From Agaricus subrufescens (Eukaryota; Basidiomycota; Agaricomycetes; Agaricales; Agaricaceae), in the NCBI GenBank assembly GCA_029945375.1, contig CM057062.1:1612001-1676000 (forward strand): 64,000 nt of DNA. The letters run 5' to 3'. The notes beneath the pieces were generated by a model. That model made no database searches. It was not told the origin of the DNA and worked only from the letters and a program-made list of their open reading frames with translations. Made by a program: the position numbers and the translations under genes. Positions 10,776-22,151 of this stretch are shown here, piece after piece (position 1 is the first letter of the stretch; every line of letters begins with the position of its first letter).

Positions 10776-12254
10776 ATGTCTTCCACAACGCAATCCAAGA
10801 CTATCGCGTCGCCCAACACCCGCGCGAAGGAACTCGCATCGAGTGCTCGAAGACTTCTCGAAGATCTTAAAGCACTGGAAGTCGGGATGATGATGGACCA
10901 ACATGAACAACAGCAGTGTACCACCAAGAAGAAGAAGTCGGCTTGCTCTTCTTCGACTTCTCCGACATCGGTTCGAGGAGGACGATCGATTCCTTGTGGA
11001 CAAGGTTCACCTAGCTCTGATCAGAGTCAGAGTCATCAAATTCGTGTCTTCTCCTCGAATCGAGAGGAGTCGACTCACCGTCTTAAATCCTCCTCTACGA
11101 CGACGAAGAAGGTGTTTGAGGGATCTATCGATGGGAAGCATCATCCAGTTACAGGGGCATTTGTTGCATTCTGCGATCGCCTCCTGACTGTGAACCAGGT
11201 TTGGAAGGAGAGGCAACAAATACGGGCGCTTGAAGCTTCGATCAGGGATTTGGAGAGGGAGAGGAGAACGAATGCGTTTGAGTCGTTTTGTGAGAGGTTG
11301 TTGGTTTCGAATAAGATATGGGAATTGGAGAGGCGGATAAGAGATTTGGTGGCGGAGGGAGAGAGGGATAGACGGGAGAGGGTTGCTGCTATTGCGCATG
11401 CTGCGAAGCGGATGGCGGTGGATGTGCGGAAGGAGGCGATGATTGAGGAGTTTGTGGTGGAATTGGTTAGGGAGCTTGAGGAGAGTAAGAGGGAGGTTGG
11501 TGAGATGAGGGAGGGGCATGAGAGGGAGGTTAGGGAGATTCATGGGGAGTGGTTGAAGGAGTATCGGAGGTTGGTTTGGGAGAATGAGAGGTTGAGGTTG
11601 GATCATCATTCGAGGTTGGTTGAGCAGGAAGTTTCGAATGAGGTTGAGCAGTCGCTTTGTGATGCTTTGGAGTGGAGTCGGAGGAGGATTGGGGAACTTG
11701 AGAATGCTGGGGATGCGGATGAGACGCTTGTGGGGGATACGTCGGGACGGGAGTCGGTGTTGTTTGAGGGATCCGAGTTCTCGGTGGATGGGACGCTGAG
11801 GGATGAGTTGGAGGATATTGATGATGGGTTGTCGACGATGTCGTCTTCGACTTGTGTTTCTGAATTGGAAGCTTGGTCTGGGAAATCTGGGAAATTGGTT
11901 GGGTCGCATAGGCAGGCGAAGCTTGCGAGGTCTACCAGTCCTAAGGCGTCATACCGGGTGGAAGCTTTACGACGGCAGTCTCTGCGGAAAGTGGATGTTG
12001 CGCCTTATGCTGGGTTTTCTTTTAACCCTATGTTTTTTGGGAATGGGGAAGCGCTGGTCGTTTCGCCTGCTCGGCCTGTTGAAACTGTGGAGGTGCCTGT
12101 GAAGGTGCCGTTGAAACATGCCCCGTGTGCATCGAAGACGTCCCTTAGGGAACGGAAAGATTCGATGGTGATGACAGCGACGATGACGACGACGACGACG
12201 AGATCCTCGAGGTCGATAGGACCGACGGGAACGAGAGCGCCTTGGAAGATTTGA
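10776..12254 (+). CDS. Hypothetical coiled-coil protein, 492 aa
   Basis: Single uninterrupted ORF from ATG 10776. The N terminus is Ser/Thr/Lys-rich and likely disordered (residues 1-125). Residues about 130-310 are a long charged helical region ('IRALEASIRDLERERRT', 'ELVRELEESKREVGEMREG') with heptad spacing typical of coiled coils, containing two similar blocks ('FVAFCDRLLTVNQVW' and 'FESFCERLLVSNKIW'), a small internal repeat. An acidic linker follows, then a basic Ser/Thr-rich tail ending in a Thr tract encoded by an ACG repeat (about 12180-12200). From about 11230 to 11900 the coding strand is extremely purine-rich. No family was recognised. A scaffold or cytoskeletal role is possible but unproven. 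Confidence 0.75.
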   Translation: MSSTTQSKTIASPNTRAKELASSARRLLEDLKALEVGMMMDQHEQQQCTTKKKKSACSSSTSPTSVRGGRSIPCGQGSPSSDQSQSHQIRVFSSNREESTHRLKSSSTTTKKVFEGSIDGKHHPVTGAFVAFCDRLLTVNQVWKERQQIRALEASIRDLERERRTNAFESFCERLLVSNKIWELERRIRDLVAEGERDRRERVAAIAHAAKRMAVDVRKEAMIEEFVVELVRELEESKREVGEMREGHEREVREIHGEWLKEYRRLVWENERLRLDHHSRLVEQEVSNEVEQSLCDALEWSRRRIGELENAGDADETLVGDTSGRESVLFEGSEFSVDGTLRDELEDIDDGLSTMSSSTCVSELEAWSGKSGKLVGSHRQAKLARSTSPKASYRVEALRRQSLRKVDVAPYAGFSFNPMFFGNGEALVVSPARPVETVEVPVKVPLKHAPCASKTSLRERKDSMVMTATMTTTTTRSSRSIGPTGTRAPWKI

Positions 12255-13719
12255 AAAATCTATATTTAATTATTGGTTTCTATGGACGGAGTGTATATTT
12301 ATTTTACAACGCATTATCATCATCAATGTCACTGTACCTTTAAGCAACCAACACTCGTTTGTTATATTTATACATTATTGTGATTGAATATGGGAACTTT
12401 GTTTTTTAGTAGTTGAGAGAAAAAAATAGACTGGCGGAGTTGATATAAGTGGTGTGTTGTTTCGTCAGTGTTGGGTATTGCGAAAAGTTGGTTGTAGCCG
12501 GATATGGCTGTGTAAGCGAGAGAGGGAGAGTTCTCACCCGGAGTTTTCGGTCGAGCTAGAAGCAACCACATCATATGTTGAAGTGATAAATCTTATGACA
12601 AGTGTGTGTGTGGGTGTTGTATGTTTTTTTTTCTGTTTTTTATATTTTTTGTTCGGGTCGTTAGGGTGTTGGACAAGTGGAATGGCGAGGTACGGTTCGG
12701 GATGCTTGCAGAGAATGACTCTAGCATGTGGGATGGGATTTATCTGATTGTATCAGGCGTTCGTGACCGAGCCCTTAGAGTTTGCGGGGCCTGAATTAGT
12801 ACATAAGAGAGAGTTGAAAAAGGAAATGGCCGTAGATAATCAGGCTTCTTTTCAGCCTTTCCCGACTCGGGTGGAGAAGGATACAATGCATGGGAAAGGT
12901 TTGTGACAAAACCCCGGACGATTTTGTCCTAGTTTTTCTGATGAGGTTCGACGAGTTCGGGATCTGATGTGCTCCAAGGAACTGGGCTGACATTGATTAT
13001 AGGCGCTCGAACTGCGTGTGGCCGGGGTGGCCGGGGTAGCCGAAGAAGAAGAACTATTACCGATGGATTTTCTGGATGATGCGTTGGCCCTCTCCGAGTG
13101 AATGGGAAGAGTAGATGTTTGAGTACGTCATTTCTTTGGTTCGAGAAGGGGGGGCGAGGATCGTCCGTGGGTTTGGAGAAGGAGCGTTACGTTGGTGCTA
13201 GTAGGTTAAGTGACTGGTTTTGTTTATGGTTCTGGGCTGAAACATGTTTTTCTGAAAATTTGATGGGAATTTGTCATGTCCGCCGTCCTTTGGGTTCTGA
13301 ACTTGCTGCCGTATGAGTCGACTCTTGGGCTCCAGGTCAGGAGGAGTGGGTTAGGAGGCGGGGATGCGCACGCCCAGGACCAAGGGGAGTGTCAGTGCAG
13401 GAATGCAGACTAGGCTGTTTGCGGTGGACCACATGGAAAGGCGTAGATGCCACTTTGTGGGTGAAAGCGTGGGCTATTTTAAGCCGCGGTTCTTGGGGAG
13501 CGTCCAGGGTCGGCTGATCATGGACGGGGGGACTGTAAATTTGCAGAGTGGGCCGGGCAGAGGCAGGAGGCAGCGAGTGCCGCGTGGAGGGAGGGGGTGG
13601 GGACGGGAGGGGAGAGATGATTGGATCAAGATTGCAATTAGACGGGAATGGGAAGGCGATAAGAAGAGTAGAAAAGGGGACGGTGGCAGCGAAGCCCCGG
13701 ACCCAGATCGGAGCTCGCC
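12255..13719. other. Intergenic 1.5 kb with a possible small gene
   Basis: It contains the 3' region of the coiled-coil gene and the promoter of the transcription factor gene. From 13480 onward the sequence becomes GC-rich, continuous with the next gene. A possible two-exon micro-ORF is listed at 12826-13101. A plus-strand frame around 12660-12794 ('VLDKWNGEVRFGMLAENDSS') also looks protein-like but is unassigned. Confidence 0.35.
12826..13101 (+). CDS. Possible small two-exon gene, unknown
   Basis: ATG 12826 encodes MAVDNQASFQPFPTRVEKDT up to a GTTTGT donor at about 12899. A TTATAG acceptor at about 13003 leads to a second exon that can be read in two frames. One is acidic (ending 'MDFLDDALALSE', stop 13099-13101); the other is Arg-rich (stop 13077-13079). 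Simple splicing gives the Arg-rich frame, so the acidic frame would need another donor. Speculative. Confidence 0.18.
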
Positions 13720-16700
13720 ATGTCGTCGTCTCCCCACCCAGGCGCCCCCTCCTCCGGCTCCTCGTCCTCGCTGCCCGCGCCCGGTCACATGCAGCCCCCG
13801 GGCCCGTCCCTCGCCCTCAAGAACCGCGCTGCCCACTGGCCCTACCCGCAGAGCCCCACCATGATCGGCCCCCCCTCCTCCTTCTACCCCCTCGACGACG
13901 CCCTCGCCCCCGCCCCGCCCGACGCCGACGCCCACCCGTACCAGCAGTGGATCGACAGCTACAACAGCCCGCGCCAGCAGTTCTCCCCCGGCGCCGTCCA
14001 GACGTACGCCCCATACGGTGCCTCCCTCGGTGACATGATCCCACCCTCCAATTTATACCACCCGCAGCCGCCTGCGTACGAGTCGGCATACAGGTCGGAG
14101 CTCCTCAACGCCACCCGCCTCGTCGCGCGTCCCAAGCCGAGCAGCCCGCAGCATCCGGCCCCCGAGCCCGGCCTCCAGCCGTGGGGGAACGCCCTCGGGT
14201 CCATCCAGTCCTACCACCCGCAGCCCCGGCCCGGCCAGCACCAGCACCCCCAGATCGCCGCTGCCCAAAAGCCCCCGCAGAACGTTGCCCCGCCGCAGAC
14301 TCTGCAGCCACATGACCGCGCCCAACCAGCGCCCAGCCAATCTCCGCCCGTCGGCCAATCACTCCCCTCCCAAGCTCCGAACGGCCTGAATGGGCCCATC
14401 CCCCGCCCAAACCATGGCAATGGTCGGGCAGCTGGCCCCTACAGCACCGGCCAACTCAACATCCGCCAGTACGAGTTTAAGCCCCAGCCGCCGTCCCCCG
14501 AAACTGCGCCCCCCGACCAGTCGAGGAATGCCCCGAGCGGATCAGCGAGTGGCTTTTCTCAGCCCGGCCGAAATCTCCAGAAAAATGCCACGACAAATGG
14601 AACCTTGAAACGCAATGCACAAGCATTACCTCAGTCTCCTCAGGGATCGGCCGCCAGCGACTCTGCTCAGAGAAAGCGCAAGCGGCTTCGAAGAAGTGAC
14701 GGACACGCCACTCATCCCGTCGAAGGAGACACCGAAGGCGAGGAAGAAAGCGAGGAGGAAGATGCTGATGGCGGTATTAGCGTCGGCATCAAAGGCGTGG
14801 CGGGTGACGGACGAACGGGGAAAGGGCTTAGACTGTGCGCCATCTTCCATCATCTTTTTTTGACTTGTTCTGATCAGAACCTGCTTCATTTTATGCCTCC
14901 ACGCCTTGTGCTACTCCCCGACGACTCCTCCCTTACCTGTCATCGGTCATCTCCCTGACATCGGACAATCCTTCTCGCTCCGCGTTCGACTGCGCCGGGA
15001 TCGCATCGTTTTCGTTTCCGAAATATATGATCCGTTGATATCCTGCAATTTTTCTCACGCTTATAATCTCCCACTCACTGCCTCATCGTTCCCGCGTTCC
15101 TGTGCAATCTACCTTGATTACCGGTGGAATTTCTGTCCGCCATGTACAACCGTAACCCTCGTACCGCCTTCCTCGTGCCCTTCCCCCGGTGTTTTCTCCT
15201 CCGGCTTCCCTACTGCCGCATGTTTTTCAAATCCTAATCGCCTAATACCGCTGACGGCTGCCGTCCGTGTCGATATTGGTGATGACATCTTACCCCGGAC
15301 ACATGCGATACTATTAGTCCTGGCGCCTGCAAACATTGCAAGAAGCTAAAGGTTAGTTGTTAATAACCGGGCTTGCGATTTTCCGCCGCATCTTCTCTCT
15401 CCGACTTTTTCCTTTCACTGTCTCATTCTATGAAACGGTGGTTCGGGACGTCTTCAGACCGGTTATTTTTCTCCTTCATTCGACCGACGGGATGCGCAGC
15501 CGGAGTTGCAATCTCGACCGGTCATCGCGGCTTGACGCAATATTATCTTATCCCCGAAATTTTCAACTGACTCGCGTTATTAGATGAAGTGTGATTTTCC
15601 AAAGGGTGACAATACTTGTAAAAGATGCAGGGCTAGCGGTCATGTTTGTATTGTCGAGGGTCGTAAGCCGAGGACAGCGCCAAAGTAAGTTAGGCCGTTT
15701 TCACCTTATGAGGTTCATTTTCCCTCTATCTATTCAGGGTACCCTTATACCGGTCCTTGACATTAGACATATCACCTGTTTTTGTTCGTTGATCTGGAAG
15801 CGGCCGAATTCATTCAGGTTGCCACACTGAAAGCTTTAAAGAACCTGTTCCAAGAACTCTTGGTTCTACAGCTTCTTTCCTTCAGCTGTTTGAAAGATGT
15901 CTTATATTCCGAGGTCTCCCTCTTCCACCTCTTTGACCTCGGACACTTCTACCTCTTCTTCGTCTTCATCAATTCCCTTTGAAATATTGGCTGATCTATC
16001 TGATTCTAGTAAACGAGAGTATCTGCTGGCACAAATTCGACAAAAGGATGCTATCATTGAATCCTTGCTCAAACAAGTGCGTCAATTGTCGAAAAACCAT
16101 TACAGCGCCTAACCTCGCGTTCCCTAGCTTCATAACCCTTATCTCGCCACACCACTGTCGATCGCTTCATACCGCATGGCGACCTCTCCATCCGATCAGG
16201 ACAACACGAATGTTTTGGCTTGGTTAGATCGGCTTCAGTCGAGTGTACAGGATACGGGCGGTTCCGGTGGACCAGCTGCCTTTACAGAACTGCGCAGTCA
16301 GGAAGATGCTGATTCTGATGGTGAATCTGACAATGGCGCCAATCATGATATGCCCCACCAAGAAGATGACGGTGCCGAGGATGGTTCTTCCAATGGCGCG
16401 GATAATATGCAGGCGACTTTGCCTGATGCACATGTCCCTTTGGGGTTATTGGCGAACATGAGTATCGGTGGTGGCAAAACTAAGGGCAAGAAGGATCGGG
16501 GACGGAATGTAAACTTGACGGAGGAAGATTTGAATGATGACAATGTTGTGAGTTGGGAGTCTTTGCACCGATCTTCTGAATTGGTGTTATCTAATCTATT
16601 GATTTCTATAGGGAGTAGCCAACGAAACATATTTCATGCCAGGTAACCGTTTTTTCCCTTCCCTATTAAGGGAACATTGGCGATTGATAACCGACCGCTC

Positions 16701-19315
16701 TTGCTCCTTCAGGGCCAGCGACCGATTTGGGTATCCGAGCCTCGCTCATTGAACAACATAGTCCACCGGAGATATTGGTACACGGATTGGTTAATCCGGA
16801 TGATGTTCAGAAACTTTTCGATATGTGCGTTCAAATCGTGGTGTGTCTTTTGAAATCAGAGACTGATGTTTGTTTTGATTGTTAGTTTCTATACATATGT
16901 CAATGTGAGCTTCTCCGCTTTTTTGATATTTGCGAGCTCCTTCTTACAATGCTCGTTGATGATGCATAGCCCTTTGTATCTCTGCTCGATCCAGTCCTTC
17001 ACACCCCCGCGTCTACTTTTGCTCGTTGTCCGTTTTTGTTTACTGTCGGTGAGTGTTTAAGTATTGTTACTCCCTCTTTGCTTATATTGACGACCTTGCT
17101 AGTGTGTGCGATTGCTTCGAGATATTATGTGGAGAAATCGGAGATCTATCCTATCGCGATGCATTTTGCTAAACATTCGGCTGCGAATGCGCTGATTGAC
17201 GGTTGGAAGTCTGTGGAATTGTGCCAAGCGTATATCCTCATGAGCATTTATGCCGTCCCGGCAAGACGGTGGGAAGAGGATCGGAGCTGGTTGTACACAG
17301 GTCTCGCTATTCGGTATGGGATTCTTTTTTTTCTCTAGATCGAAGGTTCTGATGTCTTATCAAACTTTTCCTTTTCTTTTTTTTTGGGGTTGTAGAATTG
17401 CTACAGATCTTAATCTCCATCATGTGTCAACGACTAAGCCGAAGAACGAGAAAGAGGAACGTGAGATTTTGAACCGTGCGCGAGTTTGGATGATATGCTT
17501 TAATTTGGATCGGTCGACTGCTACACAGTTTGGGAAACCTTCTACGATTAAGGAAGACTTGTGAGTAGTTTTCCTCTGTAGACTTTTGTTTTGTTCCTTC
17601 AACTCATGCGCGTTTGCGCGTTTTTCTTTTACTTAGTATCGTGCGAAATGCTCGGGATTGGTATTTGAAATCGCAATACAACCTTCCCGTAAGTGGATTT
17701 CCACGCTACGCCGTATGCTTTTTGCGTTTATCTTGATTGATTTCCATATAGTATGACATACATTTGTGTGCTCATTCGGCATTGCTCCAAATTGTGAACA
17801 GGTTTCATGATGAGATCTTCAGCGATCCTTCATCCCCGAGTCGCTTGAATAAGGTCAGTGACGTCGTTTGTATCAAAGTGAATATTATTTATTCTTAGCC
17901 TGGTTATATGGGTTATATAGAACGTCGACTTCCGGAAGATAACTCTAAAGCATGATGAGAATCTGACGCAATATCATCAAGAATGGTTGGGGCGCTTCGA
18001 GGAAGGTTCTGATCCTCAAGGTAACGTTTGAAAACCTTATGGGGGGGCGAGGAATCCATTTTTAGTGACACATTTTTTTGGGGGGTGGTGGTTCTAGATC
18101 CTGGCTGTGCTCTTCGCTGTTCTTTGCTACCCTTGTGAGTCATTTGACGTGATTAAGCTTAAAGTTCTTGATCTAATTCGTGTGTTCATTCCTGTCAGTT
18201 TGGTTGATTATTCGCGTCTGGTGATGTTTTCTTTTGGTTTCCAACAAGCTTTCCATCGGGGAATTGAGCGGAGTGATCAAGTTTTCTTTACCAAGGTATG
18301 CCTTTTTTCTGATTTTTTCGATAAAAAAAAAAGTTTGTATGTGTGTGTGTGCTAAATTGGAATGTTAACCCCTCTAGTGCTTGGAAGCTGCTAAATCGGT
18401 TATCGTGAACATGGTTGATAAATTGGCTCCGAGTGGGTATATGCGATATGCTCCAGATGGTAAGTTGATTTCCTACTAAGGTATTCAACCGAATATTTGG
18501 ACTGAGGCCTGGGATGGAAGGTCACTTTGTCTTCTCGGCGTTTGCATCGGCGTTTCTCCTTAAAGTAAGTGGCTTCCCTGTGGCACGCGTGTGTGTATTG
18601 GAGTAGTGTGGGTCTGACTTGTTGTGTGTGTTAGTTGTTGCGACCCGAGTTTGCTTCGCTTCTTACTAAAGAACAGGAAGGTGATATATTTGAGCTGATA
18701 GGACGTTTGATTCAGACGTTGAGTTCGCCGAAAATTGCGATTGATGATAGGCATACGCCCAAGTTGTATGCACGGTTCTTGGCTGGTCTTTTATCGCGTC
18801 ATCGTCGTGATGGTGCGACTGTTGGACGGCTGCATCCTAATCCGCCTGGACAATCGCAGGTGGATGCGACGAGTCAGATACCTGCGACTTCTATGACGAC
18901 TTTTTCTGTTACTCAACCACCGCAGAATTCTATGCGGTCGGATTGTGGACTCGGATACGATCCGGGGGTGATGCATTCTTCGCAATCGCAATCACAATCA
19001 CAACAACAGCAACAGGCTTTACAAACTCCAATTTATCGACCTGAAGCTACGTATAATTCTGGAACGGGGCCTATACATTTTGGTTCTGATACGGAACTTG
19101 CCTTGTTGGGGAGTGGCTACTCGCCTGATGAGGAGATGCTTGCTACTATGCAGGCTATCAAGAGTCCGTCTTGGTGGCAGAATATGATGATGCCTGGGTG
19201 AGATTAATTTGTGATCGATTTCTGGAACTTTTGTGTGGGATTTCTTACGTTCGTTTGTGACAGATTTTCTTGGACACCTGATCCATCGCCTTCGCCTCCG
19301 CATGTCGTGGGACAT

Positions 19316-19348
<33 letters not shown>

Positions 19349-19486
19349 CAGACACAGACACAGCCACAACAGGCGCCTCAACAGCCTTCTTATCACCCTG
19401 CGATGCACCTGCAGGTTGGTACGAGCATGCCGCATGTCATGCAGCATGGAGGGTTTAATCCTATACAGATAGCATCTATGTTTTAA
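13720..19486 (+). CDS. Zn(II)2Cys6 fungal transcription factor with MHR domain
   Basis: Large multi-exon gene of more than 1,000 residues. Exon 1 (13720 to about 14825) is Pro/Gln/Ser-rich and GC-rich, then basic ('RKRKRLRR', a likely nuclear signal) and acidic. After an intron-rich stretch, the zinc cluster is split by an intron: 'CKHCKKLK' (about 15320-15351) and 'MKCDFPKGDNTCKRC...SGHVC' (15584 on), giving Cys-X2-Cys-X6-Cys-X8-Cys-X2-Cys-X6-Cys. A dimerisation helix follows ('REYLLAQIRQKDAIIESLLK'), then an acidic linker. The fungal transcription-factor middle homology region follows, with 'YYVEKSEIYPIAMHFAKHSA', 'RSWLYTGLAIRIATDLNLHH' and 'ARVWMICFNLDRSTATQFGK'. The tail is Gln/His-rich and ends 'HGGFNPIQIASMF'. 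It is a DNA-binding regulator of unknown targets. Exon edges between 14825 and 15310 are uncertain. Confidence 0.85.
18969..19371 (+). repeat. CAA/CAG tracts coding polyglutamine
   Basis: Two trinucleotide tracts, about 18976-19016 and 19318-19371, code for Gln-rich runs at the C terminus of the transcription factor; the second is preceded by four His codons. Such tracts are length-variable between strains and often lie in activation domains. Confidence 0.8.
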
Positions 19487-19894
19487 TTTGTTAATTTGTT
19501 TTTGGTTTTGATTTGCAATCCTTTCCTTTTGTTTTGTTTTGTTTTTTTTTTTGGTTTGGGAGAAAAAAAAAATTCTATTTGGTTTTGAGTGGTTAGTGTA
19601 TGTTTTCTATTTAAAATAACTTTTTTGTATTTTTTGGTGCGGCAATTGAACAAAGGGTTAGATCTCTGAATTTATTGGGATTTTGTGCGCGCGTTTTTGG
19701 GGATTGTCCGGATTTGTTTAGGTTGATTATCATGAGAGAGTTGGGTGTTGTATCGGGTCCTTTGTGATCTGAGAAGGTTCCTGGGCACCGGGTAGGCAGC
19801 AGGTCCCTTGCGGTTGATGGATGACGGTCAGGAATGTGGGTCAATCATGGATTGATCCGTGAACTGGACAGCTGGAACTCAACACCGGACCATC
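19487..19894. other. Intergenic, T-rich 3' region
   Basis: T-rich tracts (for example near 19541-19552) follow the transcription factor stop and probably belong to its 3' UTR and terminator. The rest is promoter of the Rieske-DUF455 gene. No gene seen. Confidence 0.5.
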
Positions 19895-21862
19895 ATGACT
19901 GAGTTACTAAAGTTCGTTTCTCACTCTTCTAGAGTCTTCTTCTGTTTAAGCCACACTATCTCACTGTTGATTGATCAGGATCGCACCCTTCGCCCAGCTT
20001 TGTAGTCATTTCCGGTACCTGCTGACCCTGCGATCAGCGGAAGGCAATTATCGTTCTTTGATCCTTTTCAGGTTATCTACATCACAGGATGGGGGATGTC
20101 AATTGGAAGAAGAAGAAGAAGAAGAAGAAGAAGAAGACGAGTCGTGTGATCCTTCTGGTAGATTGAATACTAATGGAAAACAATTGTATGCTATGGAGGC
20201 GACTTGTCCGCATCTAGGTGCTGAGCTGTCTCATGCGGAAATAGAGGATTGCGGTGATTCTGTGGTGGTTGTTTGCCCGTGGCATAGGTATGTCCAAAAG
20301 TCTTTTTTTTTATGCGCTTTTTCGAGATGATGTTCTGATAGTGTTGAGGTATGATTTTGATTTGAGAACAGGCAAGAGCGAGACTGGATTGAAAGCTTGC
20401 ACGTTTGGTGTTATCGTTGATAAGGATGATAGAGATGTGGAGATGGTGTTCCTTGAGGTGCCTAAAGAGGGATCTGGATGGCGTTTGGTGGAGTTGAGAC
20501 CTGTGTCCGAGGGTGAGGTTCAAGTTGGTCGTGTGCGGTCTTTTTGGGTTCTGTGCAGGCGGGGCTTTTTTTCATACATCGATGGTTTATTTTTGTTTTT
20601 TTTTAGAGTTCGCTGACCGACCACCTCCGAGCGTCAAAAAGGCTGTTCAGGAAGATTGTCCACAGCCAATTGAGGATGAGCTGATTGTACCAGTTGAAAA
20701 TGCACCGAGGACCCTGATGCAGTGGGCTGTTCTTATTTTGAATACGCCTAATCCTACTTTGAAGGTATGGACCTAGTTGATGAGGATGTCGTTAAAGGTA
20801 TTCACGGGCTCACGTCTATAGGTAGAGCGAACGAGGCAAGCCGTACATCTATTCAGAACGGGCAAATTAAAGTCTATTGGACACAAGTCGGCTGACACGC
20901 CTCGCCCTCCGGATGTACCATCTCGCGATGTATCCTGGACACGCAATCTCCAGACCGATCCGACGAAGGTGAAACACGGGAAGAATAGGGCAGTCATGCT
21001 GCATGCCCTTGCGAACATAGAACAATGGGCGTGAGTGAATGCCTATTCAGTTCTTGCTGTGTTTTTCTTCTGATCAAGGGACCCTTGGATTTAGTATTGA
21101 TTTGGCGTGAGTAGATCCAACGCCTCGGTATCAATAGTCGTCATTGATGTGAATATAGATGGGACATCATGGTCCGGTTTGGACCTCTCCATCCCAACAT
21201 ACCACCTGCCTTCTTTCATGATTTCACAAAAATGGCACTTGATGAGGCCAAACATTTGTAAGTTGGCATTATTTGACGCTCCTTTTCGATAAGAAGTTCT
21301 CAAAGTAATCGGAATCAGTTCCCTTCTTACTGCCAGATTGAGCGCCACTTCCCCTTCCACACCGTATGGAAGTATGCCAGTTCATGCCTCGCTGTGGGAA
21401 GCTGCTACCACGACTTCGTATTCCCTCCGAGCCCGACTTGCTATCATTCATCTTGTACACGAAGCCCGAGGACTTGACGTAAACCCAGGAACGATCGATC
21501 GATTCCGGAGAGCGGGGGATATTGATACTGTAAAGGTTATGGAAGTTATTCACTCGGATGAAGTTACGCATGTTACGGCTGGGCATCGATGGTTCATGTG
21601 GATCTGTGAACAGCAAGGGATTGGTCCCGAGGATGGTGGCGTGGTTAGAGCGTTTAGAGAAGAAGTGAGAAAGGGCTTTAGAGGTGAGGTTAAGGGCCCG
21701 TTTAATGTTGAGGCAAGAGAAACGGCTGGTATGACGAGAGATTTTTACGAGAATTTACAAGGGGAGTTTGCAGAGTATGCGGAGTTGTCGAAGACAGACT
21801 TCATGGAAAAGAAGAAGGGTGCTTTAGCTGATATCCCTGTTGCATACGAGGCTGTTAACTAA
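19895..21862 (+). CDS. Rieske [2Fe-2S] - DUF455 ferritin-like fusion protein
   Basis: The proposed start, ATG 19895, encodes MTELLK, and the first small introns are tentative. The N-terminal domain has the Rieske motif: 'CPHLGAELSH' ... 'CPWHRYDFDLRTGKSE', both Cys-His pairs intact, preceded by a Glu run coded by a GAA repeat. After a linker ('PRTLMQWAVLILNTPNPTLK') comes a DUF455 domain. Its four-helix di-iron ligand set reads Glu in 'NIEQWAIDLAWD', ExxH in 'LDEAKHFSLL', Glu in 'HEARGLDVNPGTIDRF' and ExxH in 'VIHSDEVTHVTAGHRWF'. The C terminus is helical and ends at 21862. A 12-nt microexon (21095-21106) completes the first helix. The layout suggests a soluble di-iron oxidase or hydroxylase with its own electron-delivery centre; the substrate is unknown. 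Confidence 0.88.
20104..20140 (+). repeat. GAA microsatellite coding polyglutamate
   Basis: About eleven GAA/GAC units inside the Rieske domain coding exon, inserted ahead of the first Cys-His pair. It encodes an acidic loop absent from typical Rieske proteins. Confidence 0.85.
21095..21106 (+). other. 12-nt microexon of the Rieske-DUF455 gene
   Basis: The bases TATTGATTTGGC lie between a TTTAG acceptor and a GTGAGT donor. Joined to the flanking exons (…TGGGC and ATGGGAC…) they give 'EQWAIDLAWDIM', matching the 'ELQAIEL' helix of DUF455 proteins. Skipping it stays in frame but removes four residues beside the first iron ligand. Confidence 0.75.
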
Positions 21863-22151
21863 GGGTTGCCAAAGTATTTGCTTTTGAATTTTTATGGGGA
21901 TGGGTTATGACTGCATGAGTCAATGGAATGGAAGCTGAGAAGAGCCGAAGAATGTTTGGCCCAGGTTTGGCCCCACGATCTCCACCCATACCTGCACTAG
22001 TACCGCCATTCCAAGTGGTCACTCGGGGTTCCAGTATTTTGGATTCAATCATATTTCAACGGAACTACAGATCATGCTTAGAATGGGCTCGGCTCCAACA
22101 ATTGACACTATTCTAATATGTACAGTCACAGAAAGTGAGTTCGATACAGTT

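Noticed and set aside
11007..11909. 300-codon minus-strand ORF (Pro/Leu/Arg/His-rich)
   Set aside because: It lies entirely antisense to the coiled-coil gene and results from the purine-loaded coding strand; composition is unnatural and no motif is present.
13474..14420. Several long minus-strand ORFs (Gly/Arg-rich)
   Set aside because: Antisense shadows of the C-rich, proline-coding first exon of the transcription factor.
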